From assembly GCF_033096465.1 (NCBI RefSeq), contig NZ_AP028156.1:1260501-1324500 (forward strand): DNA of 64,000 bases, in the 5' to 3' direction. Shown piece by piece: positions 34,379 through 44,275 of this stretch. The notes under the pieces were generated by a model. That model was not told the origin of the DNA and searched no databases. It saw only the letters and a list, made by a program, of their open reading frames with translations. Within the stretch, counting starts at the first letter, position 1. Each line of letters starts with the position of its first letter. The position numbers were made by a program, and so were the translations under genes. The DNA is from Blautia luti (GTDB taxonomy: Bacteria > Bacillota > Clostridia > Lachnospirales > Lachnospiraceae).

Positions 34379-35155
34379 ATGGTACATTTTGTAGGAGCAG
34401 GTCCGGGAGCACCGGATCTTATCACAGTAAGAGGTAAAAAATATCTGGAAGAAGCCGATGTGGTCATTTACGCCGGATCTCTGGTAAATCCCAAACTTCT
34501 TGAATATACAAAGGATATCTGCACCATTCATAACAGTGCCAAGATGACCTTGGAAGAAGTGATCCATGTAATTGAGAAAGCAGAAGCAGAGGGGAAAACG
34601 ACAGTTCGTCTCCACACTGGAGATCCATGTATCTATGGTGCGATCCGTGAGCAGATGGACATTCTGGATGAGAAGAACATTGCCTATGATTACTGTCCGG
34701 GAGTCAGTGCATTCTGCGGTGCTGCAAGTGCCCTGAACCTGGAATATACGCTGCCGGATATTTCCCAGAGTGTGATCATCACCCGTATGGAAGGCAGAAC
34801 TCCGGTTCCTTCCAAAGAGAGCATCCAGTCCTTTGCTGCACATCAGGCAACCATGGTGGTATTCTTAAGTACAGGAATGCTGGAAGAACTGAGCAGACGA
34901 CTGATCGAGGGCGGTTACACAGAGAATACACCTGCAGCCATCGTATATAAAGCAACCTGGCCGGAGCAGAAGACTTTTGTCTGCACAGTAGGAACCCTTG
35001 CAAAGACAGCAGCAGAGAACAATATTACAAAGACAGCCCTGATGATCATTGGAGATACCGTGGCAGCCGGACATTACGACCGCTCAAAACTGTATGATCC
35101 GGAATTTACAACAGAATTCCGTGAGGCAACAAAGTCCAAAACTCATCATTCATAA
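34379..35155 (+). CDS. cbiF: cobalt-precorrin-4 C11-methyltransferase
   Basis: 258 residues of the tetrapyrrole methylase fold: VHFVGAGPGAPDLITVRGKKYLEEADVVIYAGSLVN, RLHTGDPCIYGAIREQMD, YCPGVSAFCGAASAL, ITRMEGRTPVPSKESI. Equivalent to aerobic CobM. ATG 34379 is chosen because AAAGGAGG is 8 bp upstream; the frame is open back to 34310. 37 bp after cbiD. Confidence 0.96.
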   Translation: MVHFVGAGPGAPDLITVRGKKYLEEADVVIYAGSLVNPKLLEYTKDICTIHNSAKMTLEEVIHVIEKAEAEGKTTVRLHTGDPCIYGAIREQMDILDEKNIAYDYCPGVSAFCGAASALNLEYTLPDISQSVIITRMEGRTPVPSKESIQSFAAHQATMVVFLSTGMLEELSRRLIEGGYTENTPAAIVYKATWPEQKTFVCTVGTLAKTAAENNITKTALMIIGDTVAAGHYDRSKLYDPEFTTEFREATKSKTHHS

Positions 35156-35191
35156 ATCAGTCTGGACAGAATTTTGCTGTGGAGAGAGAAA

Positions 35192-36334
35192 ATGAAAATC
35201 GCACTTATTTGTTTCAGCCTTACCGGACAGGAAACCGGAGAGAAATTATGTTGTGGCCTGGAGAAAGCAGGTATAACGGCTGTACTTGCTAAAAAAAGTA
35301 AATATCTGCCGGATTCTATAAAGGTCAGCACTTCTGCCTGGGCAGGGAAAAAATTTCTTGATTCTGATGCACTGATCTTCATCGGTGCCACCGGGATCGC
35401 AGTCCGCAGTATTGCACCGTATGTGGCGTCGAAGAAATCAGATCCTGCGGTACTGGTGATCGATGAGTGCGGACGATTCGTGATCTCGCTTTTATCCGGA
35501 CATCTGGGAGGTGCCAATGAACTGGCCCTGAAAGCGGCAGAGATCCTGCATGCAGTTCCAGTAGTAACAACAGCTACAGATCTGCATCAACGCTTTGCAG
35601 TAGATGTTTTTGCAAAAAAGAATTACTGCAGTATTTTTAATATGAAAGCTGCAAAAGAAGTCTCAGCAGCACTTCTGGCAGGGAAGAATGTAGGATTTTA
35701 CAGCGAATTTCCTGTAGAGGGAAAGTTACCGGAAGGTCTGGTTTTATGTGATGAATATGGAAAACCTGTCAGGCATGCGCAGGACGATATTCTGAAGGAT
35801 GAAGAGAGCTTTGGAGGCTGTGGCGATTTATGCAGAAATACAGGCAGCATCATGGCAGATGAAGCAAAGACAGACTGCGGGGTAGCAGTTACTGTGCATA
35901 CGTCATGCAGACCTTTTCCATCTACCACCCAGGTAGTTCCCAAATGTCTGACACTGGGCATGGGATGCCGCAAGGGCAAGGACGCAGAGGGAATTGCAGA
36001 AGCTGCACAGAAAGTTTTGGACAGATCCGGATTATATAAAGAAGCATTTGAACAGATCGCCAGCATTGATCTGAAGAAGGATGAACAGGGGATTTTGTCA
36101 TTATCAGAAAACTGGCAGATCCCGTTTGTCACATATACAGAAAATGAACTGAAACAGGTGCCGGGAGAATTTACCCCTTCACCTTTTGTAAAGAAGATCA
36201 CAGGTGTGGACAATGTCTGTGAGAGAAGCGCAGTCCTTGCCAGCGGCAATGGCAGTCTGCTTCAGAAGAAACATGGAGAAAATGGTGTGACTACAGCAGT
36301 AGCAGCCAGAGAATGGAGGATACATTTTGAGTAA
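35192..36334 (+). CDS. cbiG: cobalt-precorrin-5A hydrolase
   Basis: 380 residues. The N-terminal and central CbiG domains (IALICFSLTGQETGEKL.. FIGATGIAVRSIAPYVASKKSDPAVLVIDECG, SLLSGHLGGANELALKAAEIL) and the C-terminal CobE-like domain (LTLGMGCRKGKDAEGIAEAA.. FVKKITGVDNVCERSAVLAS) are all present. It opens the delta-lactone and expels C2 as acetaldehyde during ring contraction. Its stop overlaps the TTG start of cbiH by eight bases. Confidence 0.95.
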   Translation: MKIALICFSLTGQETGEKLCCGLEKAGITAVLAKKSKYLPDSIKVSTSAWAGKKFLDSDALIFIGATGIAVRSIAPYVASKKSDPAVLVIDECGRFVISLLSGHLGGANELALKAAEILHAVPVVTTATDLHQRFAVDVFAKKNYCSIFNMKAAKEVSAALLAGKNVGFYSEFPVEGKLPEGLVLCDEYGKPVRHAQDDILKDEESFGGCGDLCRNTGSIMADEAKTDCGVAVTVHTSCRPFPSTTQVVPKCLTLGMGCRKGKDAEGIAEAAQKVLDRSGLYKEAFEQIASIDLKKDEQGILSLSENWQIPFVTYTENELKQVPGEFTPSPFVKKITGVDNVCERSAVLASGNGSLLQKKHGENGVTTAVAAREWRIHFE

Positions 36335-37058
36335 AATATATGTAATCGGAATCGGCCCGGGAGCTTATGACCAGATGACAGGCAAAGCGATCCGTGCAAT
36401 GAACGAAAGTGATGCGATCATCGGATATACCGTATATGTTGACCTGGTAAAAGAATACTTCCCGGGAAAAGAATTTATGACTACACCGATGAAGAAAGAA
36501 GTAGACCGCTGTGTCCTTGCTTTCGAGGAAGCAAAGAAAGGCAAAACAGTTTCCATGATCTGCAGTGGTGATGCCGGAGTTTACGGTATGGCAGGCCTGA
36601 TGTATGAGGTGGGGGTCAATTATCCGGAAACAGAACTTGAGATCATCCCGGGTGTAACTGCAGCGACAGGTGGAGCAGCAGTTCTTGGGGCACCGTTGAT
36701 CCATGATTTCTGCCTGATCAGTTTAAGCGATCTTCTTACCCCTTGGGAAAAGATCGAGACAAGACTTCTGGCGGCAGCACAGGCGGATTTCGTAGTATGT
36801 CTGTATAACCCGTCAAGCAAGAAACGTCATGACTATCTGCAGAAAGCCTGTGATCTGATGATGAAATACAAATCACCGGATACCATCTGCGGTACAGTTT
36901 CCAATATCGCAAGAGAAGGTGAGGAAGCTCATGTAATGACTTTAAAAGAGCTGAGAGATACACAGGTAGACATGTTTACCACCGTATTTATCGGAAATTC
37001 TCAGACAAAAGAACTGAACCACAAGATGGTAACACCGAGAGGATATAAGAATGTATAA
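36327..37058 (+). CDS. cbiH: cobalt-precorrin-3 C17-methyltransferase
   Basis: 243 residues with the tetrapyrrole methylase motifs IYVIGIGPGAYDQMTGKAI, MICSGDAGVYGMAGLMYEV, IPGVTAATGGAAVLGAPL, FCLISLSDLLTPW and FVVCLYNPSSKKR. Ring-contracting methylase equivalent to CobJ. The start is the rare codon TTG at 36327, with GGAGG 7 bp upstream and inside cbiG. It overlaps cbiG by 8 bases and the next gene by 8, giving tight translational coupling. Confidence 0.95.
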   Translation: MSKIYVIGIGPGAYDQMTGKAIRAMNESDAIIGYTVYVDLVKEYFPGKEFMTTPMKKEVDRCVLAFEEAKKGKTVSMICSGDAGVYGMAGLMYEVGVNYPETELEIIPGVTAATGGAAVLGAPLIHDFCLISLSDLLTPWEKIETRLLAAAQADFVVCLYNPSSKKRHDYLQKACDLMMKYKSPDTICGTVSNIAREGEEAHVMTLKELRDTQVDMFTTVFIGNSQTKELNHKMVTPRGYKNV

Positions 37059-39048
37059 AGTTCTTGTTTTTGCAGGAACCACAGAAGGGTATGAAATCTG
37101 CCGGTTCCTGGCAGATCATCAGGTACAGACCATGGGATTTGCTGCTACAGAATACGGTGGTAAGTCCCTTACAGAAAATGAATATCTCACCGTACAGACC
37201 GGAAGACTGGACGAAGCAGCCATGGAGCAGGTTTTCGCTCAGGAGAAGCCGGAGATGGTGCTGGATGCCACTCACCCTTATGCAGCGGAAGTAACAGGAA
37301 ATATCCGCACAGCCTGCGAGAAAACACAGACACCTTACAGAAGAGTGCTGCGTGAATCCGGCAGCCATGAGGAGAAAGCTGTTTATGTGGAGAGTGTTCA
37401 GGCGGCAGCTCAATATCTGGATCAGACACAGGGAAATGTGCTGCTTACAACAGGAAGTAAGGAACTGGCAGGTTTTACTGGGATGAAAGATTATCAGGAA
37501 CGCCTCTATGCCAGAGTCCTTTCTTTGCCGAATGTAATGCAGGCCTGCGCAGAGCTTGGATTTGAGGGAAAACATCTCATCGGAATGCAGGGACCTTTTT
37601 CCAGAGAATTAAATGCGGCAATGCTGAGGCAGTATCACTGTAAATATCTGGTGACAAAGGATACAGGAAAGGCAGGCGGTTTTCAGGATAAGATTGATGC
37701 TGCTCTGGAATGTGATGCAGTTCCTGTGATCATCGGACGTCCTCTGAAAGAAGAGGGGATGTCAGTGAAAGAATGTAAGAGATTTCTGACAGAACAGTTC
37801 TTACTGATCCATCAGCCACATATCACACTTCTGGGAATCGGAATGGGAAGCCCTGAAATGCTCACTGTACAGGGAAAGAACAGCCTGGATCAGGCAGATC
37901 TTCTGATCGGGGCCAGAAGAATGGTAGATTCTGTGAGGCGTCCTGGGCAGGATGCATTTATAGAATACAGAAGCCAGGAGATCAAAGATTATATTGATTC
38001 GCACCCGGAATATAACAATATCGTGATCGTATTGTCCGGAGATGTAGGTTTCTATAGTGGAGCTAAGAAACTTCTGGATGTATTGCAGCAGAACAGATTG
38101 GCACAGGGTACAACGCAACCGGAAATTCAGGTTCAGTGCGGGATTTCTTCTGTAGTGTATTTCATGTCAAGGATCGGACTCTCCTGGGATGATGCAAAGA
38201 TTGTCAGTGCCCATGGCAGGGGATGTAATCTTATTTCGTATATTCGTAATGAGAAGAAAGTATTTGCCATTCTCGGGACTTCAGACGGCGTGGCTGTTCT
38301 GGCGAAGAAACTGGTGGAATATGGTATGGGTAATGTGCTTCTCTATGTAGGAGAGAATCTGTCCTATGACAATGAGAAGATTTTTGTAAAGAAAGCAGAT
38401 GAACTGACAGAATACACCGGAGATCCGTTGTCTGTCATCTGTGCGGTCAATGAAACTTGCGAAAAACGTCTGGAAACTCATGGGATCAGGGACGAAGAAT
38501 TTATCAGAGGCAAAGCACCGATGACAAAGGAAGAGGTGCGTACCGTGTCTCTTTTCAAACTTCGCCTGACAGAAGATTCCATCTGCTATGATGTAGGAGC
38601 AGGAACCGGTTCTCTTTCCATAGAAATGGCACTCCGTGCGCATCAGGGTAAAGTCTGGGCCATTGAGAAGAAAGAGGATGCAGTAGAACTGATCCGCCAG
38701 AACAAGGTGAAATTTGCAGCCGACAATCTGGAAATTATCGAGGGACTTGCACCGGAAGCACTCACAGACCTCCCGGCACCAACCCATGCATTTATCGGCG
38801 GTTCTTCCGGAAATCTGAAAGAAATCGTAAGACTTCTGATCGAAAAGAATCCGCAGATCCGTATTGTGATCAATTGTATTACACTGGAAACCGTATCCGA
38901 AGCACTGGAAACAGCGAAAGAGTTCGGATTTGAAGAAAACGAGATCGTTCAGTTAAGTGCAGCACGTTCAAAGGCAATTGGACGTTATCATATGATGATG
39001 GGCGAGAATCCGATCTATATTATTACATTGCAGAATCCTCAGAAATAA
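37051..39048 (+). CDS. cbiJ-cbiE-cbiT: three-domain cobalamin enzyme: CbiJ reductase + CbiE + CbiT methyltransferases
   Basis: 665 residues. Residues 1-250 are cobalt-precorrin-6A reductase (VLVFAGTTEGYEICRFLADH, VLDATHPYAAEVTGNIRTAC, GMQGPFSRELN, VTKDTGKAGGFQDKIDAAL). Residues about 258-465 are the C5-methyltransferase CbiE (ITLLGIGMGSPEMLTVQGK, VLSGDVGFYSGAKKLL). Residues about 475-660 are the C15-methyltransferase/decarboxylase CbiT (APMTKEEVRTVSLFKLRL, CYDVGAGTGSLSIEMAL). The fusion would channel precorrin-6A to precorrin-8. CbiET fusions are common; adding CbiJ at the front is less usual. Confidence 0.95.
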   Translation: MYKVLVFAGTTEGYEICRFLADHQVQTMGFAATEYGGKSLTENEYLTVQTGRLDEAAMEQVFAQEKPEMVLDATHPYAAEVTGNIRTACEKTQTPYRRVLRESGSHEEKAVYVESVQAAAQYLDQTQGNVLLTTGSKELAGFTGMKDYQERLYARVLSLPNVMQACAELGFEGKHLIGMQGPFSRELNAAMLRQYHCKYLVTKDTGKAGGFQDKIDAALECDAVPVIIGRPLKEEGMSVKECKRFLTEQFLLIHQPHITLLGIGMGSPEMLTVQGKNSLDQADLLIGARRMVDSVRRPGQDAFIEYRSQEIKDYIDSHPEYNNIVIVLSGDVGFYSGAKKLLDVLQQNRLAQGTTQPEIQVQCGISSVVYFMSRIGLSWDDAKIVSAHGRGCNLISYIRNEKKVFAILGTSDGVAVLAKKLVEYGMGNVLLYVGENLSYDNEKIFVKKADELTEYTGDPLSVICAVNETCEKRLETHGIRDEEFIRGKAPMTKEEVRTVSLFKLRLTEDSICYDVGAGTGSLSIEMALRAHQGKVWAIEKKEDAVELIRQNKVKFAADNLEIIEGLAPEALTDLPAPTHAFIGGSSGNLKEIVRLLIEKNPQIRIVINCITLETVSEALETAKEFGFEENEIVQLSAARSKAIGRYHMMMGENPIYIITLQNPQK

Positions 39049-39064
39049 CTTAAGGAGAATCAGA

Positions 39065-40462
39065 ATGAAGATTCCAAGAATATTGCTTGCAGCAGGAGCC
39101 AGCGGCAGCGGGAAGACATTGATTACCTGCGGCCTTCTGCAGGCGCTGGTCAACAGAAAAATGAAAGTGGCTTCTTTTAAATGTGGCCCGGACTACATAG
39201 ATCCGATGTTTCACTCCAGAGTGATCGGAACGAAATCACGAAATCTGGACACTTTTTTTACAGATGGGGATACAACCAGATATCTTCTGGGTCGAAACGC
39301 AGCAGACTGTGATACTGCAGTGATGGAAGGCGTCATGGGCTTCTACGATGGTGTGGGTGGAATCTCCACCAGAGCAAGCGCTTATGATCTGGCAGACACT
39401 ACGGACACGCCAGTGATCCTGATCGTAAACAGCAGAGGCATGAGCATTTCTCTGGCAGCTTATATCAAAGGCTTTCTGGAGTACAAAAAGAACAGCCATA
39501 TCAAGGGTGTGATCTTTAACCAGATGTCTCCAATGCTTTATCCACGAATGAAGAAACTGGTGGAAGAGCAGCTTGGCGTCGAAGTCCTGGGATATGTGCC
39601 GAAAGTAGAGGACTGTGTGATTGAGAGCCGTCATCTGGGGCTTGTGCTTCCGGAGGAGATTGTGGATCTGAAAGAACGGCTGCAGAAACTGGCCGGAGTG
39701 CTGGAAGATACACTGGAGATCGACAGAATTCTCGCACTTGCGGAGAATGCACCGGATCTGAATGTACCGGGATCTCTGTCACAGAAGAATCCTGCATTTG
39801 ATTTTTGCCTGCCGCAGAAATTACGGATCGGAATGGCGAAGGATGAGGCATTTTGTTTCTATTATGAAGATAATTTTCGCTTACTTCAGGAGATGGGGGC
39901 AGAACTGGTAGAATTCTCACCTGTTCATGATGCGCATCTTCCAAAAGATCTGGACGGAATACTGCTCTACGGAGGATATCCGGAATTAAACGGAGAAGCA
40001 CTGGAACGAAATGAATCCATGAAAACAGAAATTGCACAGGCGATAAACAGTGGTATGCCATGTATGGCAGAGTGTGGCGGCTTCATGTACCTCCATGAAC
40101 AGATGGAAGACATGGACGGAATCAGCCGCAAGACCTGCGGAGTAATTCCCGGAAAGTGTTTCCGAACTCCGAAACTGACAAGATTTGGATATATAACTCT
40201 GACAGCCGGACAGTCGGTATTTGGACAGAAAGCAGAAGAAATCGGAGAGATTCCGGCACATGAATTTCACTATTTTGATTCAGAAAACTGTGGTAATGAT
40301 TTCCATGCAGCGAAACCCCTCAGTAAACGGGGCTGGGACTGCATTCACAGTACCGACAGTCTTCTGGCAGGATATCCGCATTTATATTATTATGGAAATC
40401 CTGGGATTCCGAGAGCATTTCTGCTTAAATGTATGGAATATCATAAAACCGGCAGAATATAA
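39065..40462 (+). CDS. cbiA: cobyrinate a,c-diamide synthase
   Basis: 465 residues. The ATP-binding P-loop LLAAGASGSGKTLITCGLLQ is at the N-terminus, with FKCGPDYIDPMFHSRVIG following. The C-terminal class I glutamine amidotransferase domain carries GILLYGGYPELNGEAL and the nucleophile in MPCMAECGGFMYL, then HEFHYFD. It amidates side chains a and c of the ring. AAGGAGA precedes the ATG, 16 bp after the fused CbiJET gene. Confidence 0.96.
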   Translation: MKIPRILLAAGASGSGKTLITCGLLQALVNRKMKVASFKCGPDYIDPMFHSRVIGTKSRNLDTFFTDGDTTRYLLGRNAADCDTAVMEGVMGFYDGVGGISTRASAYDLADTTDTPVILIVNSRGMSISLAAYIKGFLEYKKNSHIKGVIFNQMSPMLYPRMKKLVEEQLGVEVLGYVPKVEDCVIESRHLGLVLPEEIVDLKERLQKLAGVLEDTLEIDRILALAENAPDLNVPGSLSQKNPAFDFCLPQKLRIGMAKDEAFCFYYEDNFRLLQEMGAELVEFSPVHDAHLPKDLDGILLYGGYPELNGEALERNESMKTEIAQAINSGMPCMAECGGFMYLHEQMEDMDGISRKTCGVIPGKCFRTPKLTRFGYITLTAGQSVFGQKAEEIGEIPAHEFHYFDSENCGNDFHAAKPLSKRGWDCIHSTDSLLAGYPHLYYYGNPGIPRAFLLKCMEYHKTGRI

Positions 40463-40570
40463 AAAATTTGTTATTGTTCATTCTGTGCAGGCAGCAGAGA
40501 GTGAACAGTGACAAAGATTTTATAACAGCATGTATGAAAAGTACATGAGAAGAGGGAGTTTTGTTTAAGT

Positions 40571-41545
40571 ATGATTTATTACAGTATGGCCGCCCTTGGG
40601 GCAGGCTTTATCCTTGATCTCATCATAGGAGATCCCAGGTGGCTCTATCATCCGGTCTGCCTGATCGGAAATCTGATAGCATTTCTGGAGAAAATACTTC
40701 GGAAGATTTTTCCGAAAACCAATAAAGGCGAACTGGCAGCAGGTATTGTAGAAGTAATCCTTGTCTGCCTGTTCAGCGGCGGGATTCCATATCTGATCCT
40801 GCATTTTCTGTACGGAGTTTCTGTATGGGCGGGACTTGTGCTGGAAACTTTCTGGTGCTATCAGCTTCTGGCAACCAAATCTCTGAAAACAGAGAGTATG
40901 AAAGTTTATGACAGACTGAAGAACGGTACTCTGGATGAGGCACGTTATGCAGTATCCATGATCGTTGGCCGTGACACACAGTCACTGACAGAAGAGGGAG
41001 TGACTAAAGCTGCAGTAGAGACAGTAGCGGAGAATTCCTCTGATGGGATCATAGCGCCGATGTTCTATATGGCTATCGGTGGCGTATGGCTGATGTTCCT
41101 TTACAAAGGGATCAATACCATGGATTCCATGTTGGGTTACAAGAATGATAAATATCTCTATTTCGGACGCTGTGCTGCGAAGCTGGATGATGTGGCGAAT
41201 TTTATTCCTGCCAGAATTTCCGGATGGCTGATGGTTGCGGCAACGGTATTTGTAAAAATGGATACAAAGAATGCTGCTAAGATCTACCTTAGAGACAGAA
41301 GAAACCATGCAAGCCCAAATTCTGCACAGACAGAGGCGGCGATGGCAGGCGCGCTGGATGTACAGCTTGCCGGGAATGCTTATTATTTCGGAAAGCTTTA
41401 TGAGAAGCCGACCATCGGGGATGCGATCCGCCCGGTAGAGGTGGAAGATATCAGACGTTCCAACCGTCTGCTCTATGCAACAGCAATTCTTGGCGTTGTA
41501 GTATTTCTGTTGATTGGTATAGGTGTACGTTTTCTTGTTTTATAG
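40571..41545 (+). CDS. cbiB: adenosylcobinamide-phosphate synthase
   Basis: A 324-residue membrane protein with five or so hydrophobic segments. Family motifs: LDLIIGDPRWLYHPVCLIGNLIAFLEK, VSMIVGRDTQSLTEEGVTKAAVETVAENSSDGIIAP, NTMDSMLGYKNDKYLYFGR and NHASPNSAQTEAAMAGAL. It attaches aminopropanol phosphate, supplied by CobD, to the corrin ring. Follows cbiA after 108 bp. Confidence 0.96.
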   Translation: MIYYSMAALGAGFILDLIIGDPRWLYHPVCLIGNLIAFLEKILRKIFPKTNKGELAAGIVEVILVCLFSGGIPYLILHFLYGVSVWAGLVLETFWCYQLLATKSLKTESMKVYDRLKNGTLDEARYAVSMIVGRDTQSLTEEGVTKAAVETVAENSSDGIIAPMFYMAIGGVWLMFLYKGINTMDSMLGYKNDKYLYFGRCAAKLDDVANFIPARISGWLMVAATVFVKMDTKNAAKIYLRDRRNHASPNSAQTEAAMAGALDVQLAGNAYYFGKLYEKPTIGDAIRPVEVEDIRRSNRLLYATAILGVVVFLLIGIGVRFLVL

Positions 41546-41605
41546 GAAATGGAATTATTTCGCAGACGGGCAGTATTTTTTGGCTTTTAAGACAGGGAGA
41601 TAACA

Positions 41606-42649
41606 ATGACGAAGCATATACATGGCGGCGATGTTTACAAATATAATCATTGCCTGGATTTCTCGGCGAACTGTAATCCGCTGGGAACGCCGCAGAGTGT
41701 GAAACAGGCGATCATAGACTGCGTGGATGATCTCGGTGATTATCCACGTGTAGGATGCGGCCCGCTACGGGAGGCGATCGCATCCTATGAACATACTAGG
41801 AAGGAATATCTGATCTGCGGAAACGGAGCAGCAGACCTTATTTTTTCCCTTTGCAGAGCGCAGAACCCGAAGAAAGCACTTTTACTGGCGCCGACCTTTG
41901 CGGAATATGAACAGGCACTGGTCAGTATGGGATGTGAGATCGCCAGATATTATCTGGAGGAACCGGTGGACTTCTGCGTGAAAGAAAATTATCTGCAGGT
42001 TCTGCAAAAGGAAAAACCGGATATTATTTTCCTGTGCAATCCCAATAATCCAACGGGAATTACCATGCACCGGGAACTTCTGGAAGGAATCCTGAGAAGC
42101 TGTGCAGAATCCGGGATCTTTATGGTGGTAGATGAATGTTTTCTGGATTTTGTGAAAGAACCGGAGAAACATACACTTAAAGGAAAGCTGGCAGAATATC
42201 CCAATCTTTTTCTGCTGAAGGCCTTTACCAAACGTTACGCGATCCCGGGTGTGCGTCTGGGATATGGTTTCTGCTCGGACAGTAAGGTGCTGGAACGGAT
42301 GGAGGCTGTGACCCAGCCGTGGAATGTGTCTACAGTGGCACAGCAGGCAGGACTTGCAGCACTTAAGGAAACAGAATATGTGGAAAAAGGCAGGCTGCTT
42401 ATTTTCCGGGAGTCTGTATGGATGAAAGAGAAGATGGCACAGCTTGGACTGAAGGTATATCCGTCGGAGACCAATTACATCTTTTTTCATGGTCCGGCAG
42501 ATCTGTTTGAAAGATGTGTGCCAAAGGGAATCCTGATCCGGGACTGCAGTAATTATCCGGGACTGGAAAAGGGATATTTCCGTGTTGCAGTGAAACTGCA
42601 TGAGCAGAATGAGAAACTGATACAGGTACTGAATGAAGTGCTTGGTTAA
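41606..42649 (+). CDS. cobD: L-threonine-O-3-phosphate decarboxylase (PLP)
   Basis: 347 residues of the class I/II aminotransferase fold: HGGDVYKYNHCLDFSANCNPLG at the N-terminus, NPNNPTGITMHRELLE, and FLLKAFTKRYAIPGVRLGYG with the PLP-binding Lys. It makes (R)-1-amino-2-propanol phosphate for the CbiB step. A histidinol-phosphate aminotransferase would look similar, but the HGGD start and the operon context settle the call. Depends on PLP, made available by the B6 genes downstream. Confidence 0.94.
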   Translation: MTKHIHGGDVYKYNHCLDFSANCNPLGTPQSVKQAIIDCVDDLGDYPRVGCGPLREAIASYEHTRKEYLICGNGAADLIFSLCRAQNPKKALLLAPTFAEYEQALVSMGCEIARYYLEEPVDFCVKENYLQVLQKEKPDIIFLCNPNNPTGITMHRELLEGILRSCAESGIFMVVDECFLDFVKEPEKHTLKGKLAEYPNLFLLKAFTKRYAIPGVRLGYGFCSDSKVLERMEAVTQPWNVSTVAQQAGLAALKETEYVEKGRLLIFRESVWMKEKMAQLGLKVYPSETNYIFFHGPADLFERCVPKGILIRDCSNYPGLEKGYFRVAVKLHEQNEKLIQVLNEVLG

Positions 42650-42693
42650 GCGTACAGTAACCTGTGATACAGGAAAAGAGAGGAAACAAAGAG

Positions 42694-44202
42694 ATGGCAA
42701 AAGCGATTATGGTGCAGGGCACAATGTCCAATGCAGGAAAAAGCCTTCTGGCAGCCGGCCTGTGCAGGATTTTTAAACAGGATGGCTACAGAGTGGCACC
42801 TTTTAAGTCACAGAACATGGCGCTGAACTCTTTTATCACAGAGGAAGGCCTGGAGATGGGCAGGGCGCAGGTCATGCAGGCAGAAGCGGCAGGAATCAAG
42901 CCGTCTGTACTGATGAACCCGATCCTTTTGAAACCTACTAATGATGTGGGTTCTCAGGTGATCGTAAATGGAGAAGTTCTTGGAACCATGAGTGCCAGAG
43001 ACTATTTTAAGTATAAAAAGAAACTGGTGCCGGACATTATGAAAGCATATAATGCACTGGCAGCAGAGAATGACATTATCGTTATTGAAGGCGCGGGAAG
43101 CCCTGCAGAGATCAACCTGAAGACAGAAGATATTGTAAACATGGGAATGGCAAAGATGGCGAAAGCTCCGGTACTTTTGGTGGGAGATATTGACAGAGGC
43201 GGCGTCTTCGCACAGCTCATCGGTACGGTGGAGCTTCTGGAGGAAGATGAACGTCAGATGGTGAAAGGACTGATCATCAACAAATTCCGCGGGGATAAGA
43301 CAATCCTTGATCCAGGTGTGGAGATGCTGGAGGAGAGAGGCCATATTCCGGTAGTGGGAGTAGCTCCTTATCTGGATATCCAGGTGGAAGATGAGGACAG
43401 CCTAACTGAACGTTTTGACAGGAAACAGGAAGTGGATCTGATCGATATCGCGGTGATCCGTGTGCCAAGGATTTCCAATTTCACAGATTTTAACCCGTTT
43501 GAAAGCATTCCAGGTGTATCTTTACGCTATGTACAGCATGTCAGTGAATTGAAAAATCCGGATATGATCATTCTGCCCGGAACGAAGAATACGATGGAAG
43601 ATCTTCTCTGGATGAGGGTCAATGGCCTGGAAGCGACAGTACTTAAGGAAGCAGCAAGAGGAAAGATCATCTTCGGAATCTGCGGAGGTTATCAGATGCT
43701 GGGAGAAACTTTAAGCGATCCCCACCATGTAGAAGCAGGCGGAACCATCAAAGGAATGGGATTGCTGCCTATGGATACAGTCTTTGCAGAGAATAAGACA
43801 AGGACCAGAGTATCCGGGAAATTCCTGGATCTGGATGGAGAACTGGCAGCACTTTCCGGTGCAGAGCTGGAAGGATATGAAATCCATATGGGAGAGACGG
43901 TACTGAAAGAGAATGCAGGTCATTGTGTATCCATTGAAGACCATGTGTCAGGAGCTGTGAAAGAGGATGGTGCATATTGTAAAAATGTCTGCGGAACTTA
44001 TGTGCATGGAGTTTTTGACAGAGAGGATGTGGCAGAAGCCATTGTCCGCGCGCTGGGAGAGAAGAAAGGTCTTGATGTGTCTGAGATGACGGGAGTTGAT
44101 TTCGCGGCATTTAAAGAAACGCAGTATGATATTCTGGCAGCGGAACTTCGAAAACATCTGGATATGAAGAAAATTTATGACATATTAGAACAGGGGATCT
44201 GA
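42694..44202 (+). CDS. cbiP: cobyric acid synthase
   Basis: 502 residues. [25 protein letters not shown] is the N-terminal P-loop, followed by [13 protein letters not shown] and [13 protein letters not shown]. The C-terminal amidotransferase domain has [13 protein letters not shown] and the nucleophile region [13 protein letters not shown], then GYEIHMGET and [10 protein letters not shown]. It amidates side chains b, d, e and g. ATG 42694 has GAGAGG 12 bp upstream. Also named cobQ. Confidence 0.97.
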   Translation: MAKAIMVQGTMSNAGKSLLAAGLCRIFKQDGYRVAPFKSQNMALNSFITEEGLEMGRAQVMQAEAAGIKPSVLMNPILLKPTNDVGSQVIVNGEVLGTMSARDYFKYKKKLVPDIMKAYNALAAENDIIVIEGAGSPAEINLKTEDIVNMGMAKMAKAPVLLVGDIDRGGVFAQLIGTVELLEEDERQMVKGLIINKFRGDKTILDPGVEMLEERGHIPVVGVAPYLDIQVEDEDSLTERFDRKQEVDLIDIAVIRVPRISNFTDFNPFESIPGVSLRYVQHVSELKNPDMIILPGTKNTMEDLLWMRVNGLEATVLKEAARGKIIFGICGGYQMLGETLSDPHHVEAGGTIKGMGLLPMDTVFAENKTRTRVSGKFLDLDGELAALSGAELEGYEIHMGETVLKENAGHCVSIEDHVSGAVKEDGAYCKNVCGTYVHGVFDREDVAEAIVRALGEKKGLDVSEMTGVDFAAFKETQYDILAAELRKHLDMKKIYDILEQGI

Positions 44203-44275
44203 TACGACAGGATAGACAAATGCACATAATTGTTGTGTGACCATACGAGAAATCAGGGAGTTTGGGAGAGAAAAA

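Noticed and set aside
41606..42649. Histidinol-phosphate aminotransferase
   Set aside because: Similar fold, but the HGGD start and the location between cbiB and cbiP indicate the cobalamin decarboxylase CobD.
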